NCBI GenBank assembly: GCA_963833655.1
Contig: CAWHYL010000004.1
Location: forward strand, 124,001-188,000
DNA from: 3-1-20CM-4-69-9 sp963833655
Lineage (GTDB): Bacteria > Actinomycetota > Thermoleophilia > Gaiellales > Gaiellaceae
Length of the DNA: 64,000 nucleotides
Reading direction: 5' to 3'
Positions 47,967 through 56,197 of this stretch are shown here, piece by piece. Under the pieces are notes generated by a model. It was not told where the DNA came from. It was given only the letters and a program-made list of their open reading frames with translations, and did not search any database. Position numbers and translations under genes: made by a program. Within the stretch, counting starts at the first letter, position 1. Each line of letters starts with the position of its first letter.

Positions 47967-49550
47967 CTAGCGGCAGGTGTCCGACGCGTCGCCCGCGATC
48001 GTCGCCAGCGCGCGCCCCGGCGTGACGGCGAATCGCAGCAGGACGAGGCCCGCCCGGCGGACGACGAGCCGCGTCATTCCGTCCGGCGTCTGCTCGAGGC
48101 ACGCTGTCGGTGACTGCCAGTAGGGCGTATACGTCACAGAAAGGTCGTAGGTGCCGCGCCGCGGCACGGCCAGCGCGATCGTCGAGTAGCCGACGTGGCG
48201 CACCCTCGCAGGCGGGCTCACGAGCGGACGCGGCGACGGGACGGCGTAGATCCAGAGGTGCGACGTCGCGTAGACGATCTTCAAATGCGTGCGCCCACTC
48301 TCGAGCAGCGCGGCCTCGCCGCGGGAGCTGTAGTCCGGCGGGCGTGACGTCAGGACGACGTACTGCACGCTCAGCTTGTGGAGCCAGTGCAGATACGCAG
48401 GCGACCCCAAGGGCCCATAGAGCACGCGGTTCAGCGGGAAGTCCTCCTGCCGGAACCAGCCGCGGGCGAGAGGGATGCGGGCGCGCGCGAGGAAGTCCGC
48501 GGGCCAGTGGTTCGCGGTGTCGACCGCCTCGACGCGATAGCCAGGCTGCAGGTGCGACTGCAGGAACTGCGTCGCCGGCGCCCAGTAGGCGGCGTGTCCC
48601 GCCGGATCCTCGACACCTCGCGCGAAGCTCGCCGCGAGCGGCGTGACGTTCCAGGACACCGCGAGCGCGAGGACGCCGATACAGACCAGCCGTGGCCGCC
48701 AGTTCCGCAACGACATCGTCAGCACCGCGATCGGCGCGGCGACGAACCGCAGCCGCGCGATGTTCTCGCCCATCGGCGACGAGATGAAGAACGCGACCGT
48801 GCACGCGGCGAGATACGCCGCGTACATCCAGCGCAACGCGCGTGCGTCGGCGACGCGCAAGGTCAGTGCAAGGCCGAGCAGGCAGAAGGTGAGGGCGGCG
48901 GCGTACTCCGCCACGGAGAACGGAAACCGGCCGTGGGCGGGGAACATCCGCTGCAGCAGCACTTCCACGCCGACGAGCGCGGCGACGGCCGCCGCGGGTG
49001 GCGCAAACGCGGCGGCCTCACGACGGCGTGCCAGCGCGATCCCGACGAGCACGATGACGAGGAGGATGAACGCCAGGGGGCTCGCGGCGAGGGCGCACAG
49101 CGCGAGCGCCGCGAACGGGAGCCGCCGGCCGAGCTGCAGCGCCCAGAGCCCGAGCAGCGCGAACGCACAGCCGAGCATGAAGGGGAACGCAGCCGAGACG
49201 ACGAGCGCCGCCCACGCGACGGCGAACACCCGGATCGACCAGCGGCTGCGCGCGCCCCACTCGTGGCGAACGACGGCCGAGAACGCGGTGACCGTGAGCG
49301 CGACGGTCAGGACGGCGAGCAGCCTGATGCCCAGCAGCGTCGCCAGCGGGTAGTACAGGACGCTGTAGTTGATGAAGCTGTAGCGCCCGGCGTACCAGAA
49401 GTTGTTCCAGAGGACGAAGCCGTGCTCGGCCCAGAGCGTGCGCTGATAGGCGTGTGCGGCCAGGTCGGTTCCCTGCGGGCCTAGCCAGACGAGGACCGCG
49501 GCGAGTGCGGCGGCGACGAACGGCTCGGTGCGGAGCGGCCTGACTAGCAT
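47967..49550 (-). CDS. Polytopic membrane protein, GT-C-like
   Basis: 527 residues. About ten to twelve membrane helices in the first 330 residues, then an extracytoplasmic C-terminal domain (residues about 340-527). Early loop residues (Q-G-T-D-L-A-A-H then W-N-N-F-W-Y-A-G-R-Y-S-F-I-N-Y-S-V-L-Y-Y-P) resemble those in GT-C-type glycosyltransferases and 6-pyruvoyl-tetrahydropterin-synthase-related membrane proteins, where acidic residues in the first loop bind lipid-linked sugar. No function can be assigned. Its ATG directly follows the TAG of the YVTN gene, so the two form an operon. Confidence 0.7.
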   Translation of the reverse strand: MLVRPLRTEPFVAAALAAVLVWLGPQGTDLAAHAYQRTLWAEHGFVLWNNFWYAGRYSFINYSVLYYPLATLLGIRLLAVLTVALTVTAFSAVVRHEWGARSRWSIRVFAVAWAALVVSAAFPFMLGCAFALLGLWALQLGRRLPFAALALCALAASPLAFILLVIVLVGIALARRREAAAFAPPAAAVAALVGVEVLLQRMFPAHGRFPFSVAEYAAALTFCLLGLALTLRVADARALRWMYAAYLAACTVAFFISSPMGENIARLRFVAAPIAVLTMSLRNWRPRLVCIGVLALAVSWNVTPLAASFARGVEDPAGHAAYWAPATQFLQSHLQPGYRVEAVDTANHWPADFLARARIPLARGWFRQEDFPLNRVLYGPLGSPAYLHWLHKLSVQYVVLTSRPPDYSSRGEAALLESGRTHLKIVYATSHLWIYAVPSPRPLVSPPARVRHVGYSTIALAVPRRGTYDLSVTYTPYWQSPTACLEQTPDGMTRLVVRRAGLVLLRFAVTPGRALATIAGDASDTCR

Positions 49551-50726
49551 CTAACGCATGTTGCCCGTGTGGCCGAGCGAGTAGCGCCCAGGCTGCGGCC
49601 AGACGGCCACGCCGTGCGGGCTCGCGCCGACCGGGATGCGCGCGATCAGCCGCCCGCTCCGCGTGTCGATGGCGTACACCACGGCGTTGTAACGGCCCGA
49701 CAGCCAGAGCACCCGCCCGTTCGGCGAGACATCGCCCATGTCCGGGCTTCCGCCGCCGGGGATCCGCCAGGTGCGGACGATCCGGCGTGTGCGGAACGAC
49801 AGCAGCGAGACCGTCCCCGCGTTGCGGTTCGCGACGTAGAGGATGCGGCCGTTGCGGCTCACGACGAGGCCGTGCGCGCCGGCGCCGGTGTGGATCAGCC
49901 GGACGACCTTCAGCGTGTTCGGCACGATCTCCCAGATGCCGCCCGCCGCGAGGTCGGCGACGTAGAACACCTTCCCGTCCGGCGCCGAGCGCACGTCCTG
50001 CGGAACGGAGTACTGCCGCGGCAGATGCCGGACCGCCGTCACGCGCAGTCGGCGCAGGTCGAGCTTCAGGAGCTGCCCGGAGAACTCGCAGCTGACGACG
50101 GCGTACGAGCCGCTCGGCGAGAAGTCCATGTGGTTGACCCCCGCGCACGGCACCTGCACCTGCTTCACGAGCCTGAAGGTGTGCGGATTGCGGACGTCGA
50201 GCCTGTGCAGGCGCTCCGCGACGACGATCGCGTAGCGGCCGTTCGGCGTGAAGTAGAGGTTGTACGGATCATCGACCGGGAACGGCCGTCCCGGTCGGCC
50301 CGTCCGCGGGTCGATCGGCGTCAGCGAGTTGCCGACGTCGTTGTCCACGTAGAGCGTGCGGAGGTCGTAGGACGGCGTGACATGCTGAGGCAGCGTCCCG
50401 ACGGGGAACGAGGAGATCACCCGGTAGGTGCGGGGGTCGATCACGTCGACGGAGTTGCCCTCGCTGTTGGGCACGTAGACCAGCGGCCGCGCCTGCTCGG
50501 CCGCCGGCTGCATCGCGCCGGGGCCGATGTGCGCATAGACGTCGACCGGCCGCGCTTTCCGCAGGTGCCGCTGGGGAGGTGGGGTCGCGGCGAGAGTCGA
50601 CGTGGTGGTCGACTGGGTCTGCTCCGCGGCGTCGCCGCTGGCCTGGTGGCGCGCCCAGATGCCGAGGCCGGCGAGCGCAGCCAACGCAAGGACAATCGGA
50701 TAGCGCCATCGCCGGGCCCTTCGCAC
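49551..50726 (-). CDS. Secreted/anchored YVTN-type beta-propeller protein
   Basis: 391 residues from GTG 50726, with an N-terminal membrane anchor (about 8-25) and a low-complexity linker (TQSTTTSTLAATPPPQ). The rest is repeated propeller blades of the YVTN kind: VYVPNSEGNSVDVIDPRTYRVISSFPVGTLPQHV, LYVDNDVGNSLTPIDPRTG, ILYVANRNAGTVSLLSF, VVYAIDTRSGRLIARIPVGASPHGVAV. Such proteins are surface layers or sensors; exact role unknown. It is followed, with no gap, by the polytopic membrane protein. Confidence 0.85.
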   Translation of the reverse strand: MRRARRWRYPIVLALAALAGLGIWARHQASGDAAEQTQSTTTSTLAATPPPQRHLRKARPVDVYAHIGPGAMQPAAEQARPLVYVPNSEGNSVDVIDPRTYRVISSFPVGTLPQHVTPSYDLRTLYVDNDVGNSLTPIDPRTGRPGRPFPVDDPYNLYFTPNGRYAIVVAERLHRLDVRNPHTFRLVKQVQVPCAGVNHMDFSPSGSYAVVSCEFSGQLLKLDLRRLRVTAVRHLPRQYSVPQDVRSAPDGKVFYVADLAAGGIWEIVPNTLKVVRLIHTGAGAHGLVVSRNGRILYVANRNAGTVSLLSFRTRRIVRTWRIPGGGSPDMGDVSPNGRVLWLSGRYNAVVYAIDTRSGRLIARIPVGASPHGVAVWPQPGRYSLGHTGNMR

Positions 50727-50735
50727 CGGGGAGCC

Positions 50736-51788
50736 ATGATGTCACCTCCGCCGGGCGCAGCGCGGATTCTTAACGTGAATCTCATCTGGCGCCGATACCT
50801 TGGGGACGTGCGCGTCTGGCGGTCCTCGGTGCTCGGCCTCGGTGTGCTCGCCGTGAGCTTCGCGGTGCTTGCCGCGACGCAGCTCGGGCGCGGCAGCGTC
50901 CAGCACGCACTCGGCGTGCTCCAGCAGGTTCGGCCGGGTTGGCTGCTGCTCGCCGGGCTCGGGTTCGGCGGCTCGCTGCTGTGCTCCGCGGCGGCGTGGG
51001 CCGCAGGACTGCGCGCCTGCGGCGGCAGCCCGGAGTACGTCGACGTCGCTTCCCGCTATGCCGTCGGCTCGCTCGTGAACTCGGCGACGCCGGCGCACGC
51101 AGGCGGCGCAGTGCGGCTCGCACTGCTTTCGCGGACGCTGCCGGGGCGCGATCCGGTGCTGCGTACCTGCGGTGTTGCGACGGCGATCGGGGCTGCCCAC
51201 GCCGTCGGGCTCGGGTTGCTGATGTTCGTCGCGGCTGCCGTGGGTCGCCTGCCGTTGTGGCCGGCGCCGATTCTGATTGCCGCGGTCGCCGCGGCCGTTG
51301 CGTTGGGGATGCGCCTGAGCACGCGCGTTGCGGGCCGTGTCGCTGCCGTCCTCCAGGCGTTCCGCTCGCCGCGCCACGCGTTCGAGCTGTCGCGCTGGGT
51401 TGCGTACTCCTACGTGTTCCGCGTTGCGGCCGCCGTCGCAATCGTCGCGTCGCTCGGCCTCTCGAATCCCCTCATCGTCGCGCTCGTCCTCCTCGGCGCG
51501 CTCGCGCTGGCCGGGTTGTTGCCGCTGACGCCGGGGAACTTCGGCGCCGGCGCGGGGGCGGCGACCATCGCCCTGCACGGCGCGGGTGTCGGCGTCGCGG
51601 ACGCGCTCGCGCTCGGCGTGACGTTCCAGGCGGTCGAGACGTGCGTTGCGCTCTTGCTCGGACTGGTGGGGTCGGCGTTGCTCGCGGCGCCCGGCACGCG
51701 TTTGCGGCGCTGGTCGTTCGCCACGGTCGCGGTCGCGGGGCTCGCGCTCGCGGCGACGGTCGGCGTGGTTTCCGTCAACCTGGTCTAG
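50736..51788 (+). CDS. Lysylphosphatidylglycerol synthase/UPF0104-type membrane flippase
   Basis: 350 residues from ATG 50736 (ATG 50739 also possible). Eight or nine membrane helices; the S-L-V-N-S-A-T-P-A-H-A-G-G-A-V-R and P-L-T-P-G-N-F-G-A-G-A-G-A-A-T segments are the conserved loops of the UPF0104/LPG-flippase (AglD-like) fold. It probably flips a lipid or lipid-linked substrate. It is divergent from the YVTN gene with nine bases between starts and precedes FO synthase by 23 bases. Confidence 0.8.
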   Translation: MMSPPPGAARILNVNLIWRRYLGDVRVWRSSVLGLGVLAVSFAVLAATQLGRGSVQHALGVLQQVRPGWLLLAGLGFGGSLLCSAAAWAAGLRACGGSPEYVDVASRYAVGSLVNSATPAHAGGAVRLALLSRTLPGRDPVLRTCGVATAIGAAHAVGLGLLMFVAAAVGRLPLWPAPILIAAVAAAVALGMRLSTRVAGRVAAVLQAFRSPRHAFELSRWVAYSYVFRVAAAVAIVASLGLSNPLIVALVLLGALALAGLLPLTPGNFGAGAGAATIALHGAGVGVADALALGVTFQAVETCVALLLGLVGSALLAAPGTRLRRWSFATVAVAGLALAATVGVVSVNLV

Positions 51789-51799
51789 CTGCCCGTACA

Positions 51800-51805
51800 T
51801 AAGCT
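51800..51805 (+). promoter_or_regulatory. -10 box for fbiC (leaderless)
   Basis: TAAGCT ends six bases before the ATG at 51812, so the transcript would start at the start codon. No ribosome site is present. A TACATA overlap at 51796 is an alternative box. Confidence 0.5.
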
Positions 51806-51811
51806 CCGGCG

Positions 51812-54154
51812 ATGGAGCTCTTGGAGCGCCCGCTCGAAGATCTGTGTGCCGAGGCCCGCGCGCTCCGAGCCGAGGGACACGGCCCGCTCGTCACGTTCTC
51901 GCCGAAGGTCTTCATCCCGCTGACCAAGCTCTGCCGCGACGTGTGCCACTACTGCACGTTCGCGCGGCCGCCGCGGCGCGGGGAGGGCGCGTACCTGAGC
52001 ATCGCGGAGGTGCTCGAGATCGCCCGGGCCGGTGCGGCCGCCGGCTGCCGCGAAGCGCTGTTCACGCTCGGCGACAAGCCCGAGCTTCGCTACCGCGCCG
52101 CGCGCGAGGAGCTTGCGGCACTCGGGTGCGATACGACGCTCGACTACCTTCGGCGCGCGGCCGCAGCCGTGCTCGACGAAACCGGCCTGCTGCCACATCT
52201 GAACCCCGGCGTCCTCAGGCCGGCCGACGTGCGCTCGCTGCGACCGGTGAGCGCGTCGATGGGCGCGATGCTCGAGACGGCGTCCGACCGGTTGTCGGCG
52301 CGCGGCGGCCCGCACTTCGGCTCTCCGGACAAGGCGCCGGCGGCGCGCCTTGCGACGATCGCAGCCGCGGGGGAAGAGCGGGTGCCGTTCACGACCGGGA
52401 TCTTGATCGGCATCGGCGAGACGCGTGGGGAGCGCATCGAGGCGCTGCTCGCCATCCGCGAGCTCGCCGGCCGCTACGGCCATGTCCAGGAGGTGATCGT
52501 CCAGAACTTCCGCGCCAAGCCGGGAACGCGGATGGCGTCGGCGCCCGAGCCGCCGCTCGAGGAGCTCCTATGGACGATCGCAATCGCGCGGATCGTGCTC
52601 GGCCCGAACGCGCACGTGCAGGCGCCGCCCAACCTGTCGTACGAGGACTACCCCCGGCTGCTCGACGCCGGGATCGACGACTGGGGTGGTATCTCGCCGG
52701 TGACGATCGACCACGTCAATCCCGAGGCGCCGTGGCCCGAGTTCGAGCGCCTGCGCGCGGCGACCGAGAGCCGCGGCCTGGAGCTTGCGCCGCGTCTGCC
52801 GGTCTATCCGGAATGGATCTCCGGCGCGTGGCTCGATCCGAACGTCATGCCGGCGGTGCTGCGGGCCTCGGACTCGCTCGGCCTCGCGCGCGAGGACCGG
52901 TGGTCGCCCGGGGAGGACGTCGGTGTCCCGTTCGTGCTGCGCGACGCACTGCCCGTCGACACGCGCGACGAGCTGGGGGAGGACGAGCTCGTCCGTCTGT
53001 TCCGGGCCCGCGGACGAGAGCGCGACCGCGTCTTCGCCGCTGCCGACGTGCTACGTCGCGAGGTCTGCGGCGACGAGGTGACGTACGTCGTCACGCGCAA
53101 CATCCAGTACACGAACGTCTGCTACTTCCGCTGCGGCTTCTGCGCGTTCTCGAAGGGCAAGCTCGCGGCGAACCTGCGCGGCGCGCCGTATCTCGTCCCG
53201 CACGAGGAGATCGCACGCCGCTGCGAGGAGGCGTGGGAGCGCGGCGCGACGGAGGTGTGCCTGCAGGGAGGCATCCATCCCGCGTTCACCGGCGACTACT
53301 ACCTCTCGGTCGTGCGTGCGATCAGGGACGCGGTGCCCGGCCTGCACGTGCACGCCTTCTCTGCGCTCGAGATCTGGCAGGGCGCTGCGACGCTCGGGCT
53401 GCCGCTCGACGAGTACCTCGAGGAGCTGCGCGACGCCGGCCTCGGCTCGCTGCCCGGAACCGCAGCAGAGATCCTCGACGACGAGGTACGGCGCGAGATC
53501 TGTCCGGACAAGGTGACGACGGAGCAATGGCTGCAGGTGCACGACACGGCGCATCGCGCCGGCCTGCGCTCGAACGTGACGATGATGTTCGGCCACGTCG
53601 AGTCGCCGCGCAGCTGGGCGCGTCACCTGCTGCGCGCACGCGAGCAGCAGGGGCGAAGCGGCGGTTTCACCGAGTTCGTGCCGCTCCCGTTCGTGCACAT
53701 GGAGGCGCCGATGTGGCTGCGCGGACGTGCACGCTCGGGGCCGACGTTCGGCGAGACGCTGCTCGTGCACGCGGTCGCGCGGCTCGCCCTCCATCCGGTG
53801 ATCACGAACGTCCAGGTGTCGTGGGTGAAGCTCGGACGCGACGGTGTCGCTGCGGCCCTGCGTGCCGGCGTCAACGACCTCGGCGGGACGCTGATGAACG
53901 AGTCGATCTCGCGCTCGGCCGGCGCGCAGCACGGGCAGGAGCTCGCACCGGATGCAATGGAGGCGCTGATCCGCTCGGCGGGTCGAACGCCGCGACAGCG
54001 AACGACGCTCTACGGCGACGTCACCGAGGAGCGACGCCTTGCGTCGTTTCGCGCGGAACCGCTCGCCGAGGCCTGGAACCCGCCGGTGAAGGATGCGCGG
54101 CTGGCTGCACCGCCACGGCTCGTGCGTCCGGGTTTCGCGCTCAATCGAAGCTGA
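51812..54154 (+). CDS. fbiC: 7,8-didemethyl-8-hydroxy-5-deazariboflavin (FO) synthase, CofG-CofH fusion
   Basis: 780 residues, full length. Two radical-SAM domains: the CofG half has C41-x3-C45-x2-C48 (KLCRDVCHYCTF), the CofH half has C437-x3-C441-x2-C444 (CYFRCGFCAFSKGK). Both bind a 4Fe-4S cluster and SAM. The fused enzyme joins 5-amino-6-ribitylaminouracil with tyrosine to make FO, the chromophore of coenzyme F420; the fusion is typical of actinobacteria. This supports the F420-dependent role of the PPOX gene at 34652. Its 3' end overlaps a minus-strand frame. Confidence 0.95.
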   Translation: MELLERPLEDLCAEARALRAEGHGPLVTFSPKVFIPLTKLCRDVCHYCTFARPPRRGEGAYLSIAEVLEIARAGAAAGCREALFTLGDKPELRYRAAREELAALGCDTTLDYLRRAAAAVLDETGLLPHLNPGVLRPADVRSLRPVSASMGAMLETASDRLSARGGPHFGSPDKAPAARLATIAAAGEERVPFTTGILIGIGETRGERIEALLAIRELAGRYGHVQEVIVQNFRAKPGTRMASAPEPPLEELLWTIAIARIVLGPNAHVQAPPNLSYEDYPRLLDAGIDDWGGISPVTIDHVNPEAPWPEFERLRAATESRGLELAPRLPVYPEWISGAWLDPNVMPAVLRASDSLGLAREDRWSPGEDVGVPFVLRDALPVDTRDELGEDELVRLFRARGRERDRVFAAADVLRREVCGDEVTYVVTRNIQYTNVCYFRCGFCAFSKGKLAANLRGAPYLVPHEEIARRCEEAWERGATEVCLQGGIHPAFTGDYYLSVVRAIRDAVPGLHVHAFSALEIWQGAATLGLPLDEYLEELRDAGLGSLPGTAAEILDDEVRREICPDKVTTEQWLQVHDTAHRAGLRSNVTMMFGHVESPRSWARHLLRAREQQGRSGGFTEFVPLPFVHMEAPMWLRGRARSGPTFGETLLVHAVARLALHPVITNVQVSWVKLGRDGVAAALRAGVNDLGGTLMNESISRSAGAQHGQELAPDAMEALIRSAGRTPRQRTTLYGDVTEERRLASFRAEPLAEAWNPPVKDARLAAPPRLVRPGFALNRS

Positions 54155-54381
54155 GCGACGAGACCGCGACCGCGAAGACCACGTAGGCCGCGCACGAAGA
54201 GCCCGGCCAGACCGAAGGCGAGCGCCGCGAGCGTCGTTCCGAGGCGGACGATCAGCGGCGGCCACCACAGGAATGTCGGGCCACCGATGACCGGGGAGAG
54301 CGCGAGCAGCAGAAATGTCAGCAGCGCCCAGGTGCCGAAACGGTCGGCGCGGATACCTGGGCCGGTGCCTCGCTCGAGCAT
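54010..54381 (-). CDS. Possible small membrane protein overlapping fbiC
   Basis: About 123 residues from ATG 54381. The first 60 residues have two convincing membrane helices (FGTWALLTFLLLALSPVIGG and LGTTLAALAFGLAGLFVRGL); the remainder is basic and Ser/Arg-rich, overlapping the fbiC tail antisense by 145 bases. It follows lysA on the same strand. It explains the otherwise empty 54155-54419 interval, but could be a chance frame in GC-rich DNA. No ribosome site stands out. Confidence 0.4.
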   Translation of the reverse strand: MLERGTGPGIRADRFGTWALLTFLLLALSPVIGGPTFLWWPPLIVRLGTTLAALAFGLAGLFVRGLRGLRGRGLVAQLRLSAKPGRTSRGGAASRASFTGGFQASASGSARNDARRRSSVTSP

Positions 54382-54419
54382 TCGTTCAGCATCGACGGCA
54401 CCGGCCGCCGCCGATAGGG

Positions 54420-55622
54420 CTAACCGCGAGTGGCCGGCTCGTAGCGCAGGAGATCGTCGACGGTCTCGCGGCGGCGAATCAGGGCGGCGTGCCCGTCGCC
54501 GACGAGCACCGCCGCGGGCCGCGGCACGCCGTTGTACGTCGACGCCATCGCGAGCGTGTAGGCGCCGGTGGTCGGCACCGCGAGCAGGTCGCCGCGCCGT
54601 GGGCCCGGCAGCTCGACGGCCTGGATGAGGATGTCGCCCGACTCGCAGTGCTTGCCGGCGATGCGGTAGCTGCCCGCCGCAGGCTCCGCGGCCCGGTTCG
54701 CGAGCAGCGCCTCGTAGCGCGCGTCGTACAGCTGCGGGCGCGGGTTGTCCGACATCCCGCCGTCGATCGCCACGGTCGGGCCCTTCACCGCGCCGACGGT
54801 GTACAGCGTCAGACCGGACTGCCCGATCAGCGACCGGCCCGGCTCGAGGATCAGGCGCACGGGCTCGGGCCAGCGTGCGCGCACCTGGCGGACGAGCTCG
54901 CCGGCGAACACCGGCACGTCCGGCACGTGCTCGTCGAGCGTGTGGCGCACGCCGAGCCCGCCGCCGAGGTTGAAGATGCGCGGCGTCCAGTCCGAGCACC
55001 GCCGTGCGACGTCCACGAGCCGCTCGACGGCGAGCATGCTCTCGTCTGCACGCGTCAGCTGCGAGCCGATGTGAACGTGCAGCCCGGCGACGTCGAGGCC
55101 CGCCTCGCGTGCCTCGCCGACCGCTCGCACGGCGTCGTCCGGCGCGAGCCCGAACTTCGACTCGGCATGGGCGGTGCGGATTGCATGATGCGTTTCCGCC
55201 TCGATCCCCGGCGTGAGGCGGATCAGCACGCTACGGACGCCCGCCGCCCGGGCGCGCCCGATCTCCTCCAATCCGTCGAGCACGACGAGTGCTCGCGCGT
55301 CGGCCGCCGCCCTCAGCTCCTCGTCCGCCTTGTTGTTGCCGTGGAAGACGAGCCGCTCCGCGGGGATCCCGGCGCGCCGTGCGAATGCGAGCTCGCCCGA
55401 GGTCGACACGTCGGCGCCGAGCCCTTCAGCGGCCAGCAGCTCGAGCAGGGCGACGTTCGGGAACGCCTTCGTCCCGTACACGACCAGAACGTCCGGGTCC
55501 ACGTGCGCGTACGCGCGCGCACGCGTGAGAACGCTCTCCCGGCAGTAGACGAGCAGCGGCGTGCCGAACTCGGAGGCGAGGGCCGCGGCGCGGACGCCGC
55601 CGACGACGAGCTCGCCGTCCAC
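54420..55622 (-). CDS. lysA: Diaminopimelate decarboxylase
   Basis: 400 residues from GTG 55622. Fold-type III PLP enzyme: K52 (V-V-Y-G-T-K-A-F-P-N) binds PLP, with GADVSTSGEL, HGNNKADEEL, GLHVHIGSQL, NLGGGLGVRH, LEPGRSLIGQSG and the partner-subunit KHCESGD motif. Last step of lysine synthesis. In related proteins a LxPxTA stretch lies upstream and here LLELFPDTAAV precedes the GTG in frame, so the real start may be an unusual upstream codon (CTG near 55645). The gene follows the cupin gene on the same strand. Confidence 0.92.
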   Translation of the reverse strand: MDGELVVGGVRAAALASEFGTPLLVYCRESVLTRARAYAHVDPDVLVVYGTKAFPNVALLELLAAEGLGADVSTSGELAFARRAGIPAERLVFHGNNKADEELRAAADARALVVLDGLEEIGRARAAGVRSVLIRLTPGIEAETHHAIRTAHAESKFGLAPDDAVRAVGEAREAGLDVAGLHVHIGSQLTRADESMLAVERLVDVARRCSDWTPRIFNLGGGLGVRHTLDEHVPDVPVFAGELVRQVRARWPEPVRLILEPGRSLIGQSGLTLYTVGAVKGPTVAIDGGMSDNPRPQLYDARYEALLANRAAEPAAGSYRIAGKHCESGDILIQAVELPGPRRGDLLAVPTTGAYTLAMASTYNGVPRPAAVLVGDGHAALIRRRETVDDLLRYEPATRG

Positions 55623-55662
55623 GACGGCGGCCGTGTCGGGGAAGAGCTCTAGCAGCCGCTCG

Positions 55663-56058
55663 CTAGTCGTTCCACCAGCCCTGGATCATCTCGGCGTCGC
55701 CCGGCCCAGTATTGGGCGCGCCGACGACGATGAACTCGGCTCCGTCGTCGCCTGCCTCGAAGCCACGCACCGTGTCACGATGGACGCGGACGGCGTCCCA
55801 CTGCTTGAGATCCCGCACCTCGTCCTCGAGCTTGATCCGGGCGCTGCCGTTGACGAGCACGTACACCTCTTCCTGGTTCTTGTGCTTGTGCGCGAACGGG
55901 ACGCGGTAGCCGGGCTCGAGCCGCTGGTAGCTGATACCGGCGTGCTCCATCCCGAGCGGCACGCGCGCCATTCGGGCCTCGATGTGCGGCGACAGCCCGA
56001 AGTTGGGCGCCTGGTCGTCGACGTCTTCCTTGAGGTTGATGTGGGTGTAGTCGGCCAT
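55663..56058 (-). CDS. Cupin-domain protein
   Basis: 131 residues from ATG 56058. A single cupin barrel: GMEHAGISYQRLEPGYRVPFAHKHKNQEEVYVLVNGSARIKLEDEVRDLKQWDAVRV with the H-x-H...E metal motif (HKHKNQEE) and a later G-F-E-A-G-D-D-G-A-E-F-I-V-V-G. Likely a small metal-binding enzyme or sugar-nucleotide epimerase relative; no substrate evident. It is divergent from the leuS leader and precedes lysA. Confidence 0.85.
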   Translation of the reverse strand: MADYTHINLKEDVDDQAPNFGLSPHIEARMARVPLGMEHAGISYQRLEPGYRVPFAHKHKNQEEVYVLVNGSARIKLEDEVRDLKQWDAVRVHRDTVRGFEAGDDGAEFIVVGAPNTGPGDAEMIQGWWND

Positions 56059-56078
56059 ACGCCGATTCTGCACGGCGC

Positions 56079-56087
56079 TGATAGATT
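56079..56087 (+). promoter_or_regulatory. Extended -10 promoter of the leuS leader
   Basis: TGATAGATT: a TAGATT -10 box (56082-56087) preceded by TG (56079-56080), the extended -10 form that works without a -35 box. Seven bases separate it from the GTG at 56095, so transcription would begin at the leader peptide start codon. Confidence 0.6.
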
Positions 56088-56094
56088 TCGTGGG

Positions 56095-56115
56095 GTGAAG
56101 GAGCTCCTTCTGTAG
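56095..56115 (+). CDS. Leucine leader peptide (leaderless, six residues)
   Basis: GTG-AAG-GAG-CTC-CTT-CTG-TAG encodes Met-Lys-Glu-Leu-Leu-Leu. Three consecutive leucine codons directly before leuS are what a leucine-sensing attenuator needs: when charged tRNA-Leu is scarce the ribosome stalls at 56104-56112. It has no ribosome site; its GTG lies seven bases after the -10 box, so it is probably translated from a leaderless transcript. The stretch 56098-56109 is a perfect palindrome. The codon arrangement, promoter and downstream hairpins fit together, but no experiment is available. Confidence 0.6.
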   Translation: MKELLL

Positions 56116-56119
56116 GAAA

Positions 56120-56180
56120 GGGGGCCACCGCGGCGAACGCCGCGCCAGCTCCCCACGGCCTCTCTCGCGAGAGGCTTTTT
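56120..56180 (+). promoter_or_regulatory. Transcription attenuator of leuS
   Basis: Terminator: a 7-bp stem (56158-56164 with 56169-56175), a four-base loop and T5 at 56176-56180. Antiterminator: GGGGGCC (56120-56126) can pair with GGCCTCT (56157-56163), two pairs being G-T, which removes the terminator's left arm; a 6-bp hairpin (56129-56134 with 56139-56144) fills the loop. A ribosome halted at the UAG (56113-56115) would cover 56120-56126 and let the terminator form; one stalled at a Leu codon would leave it free. Read-through under leucyl-tRNA shortage is the expected outcome. Confidence 0.6.
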
Positions 56181-56197
56181 CGTTTCGAAGGACGGAC

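Noticed and set aside
56040..56197. T-box riboswitch upstream of leuS
   Set aside because: Too short and lacking the conserved T-box bulge; the leader peptide and paired hairpins explain the structure better.
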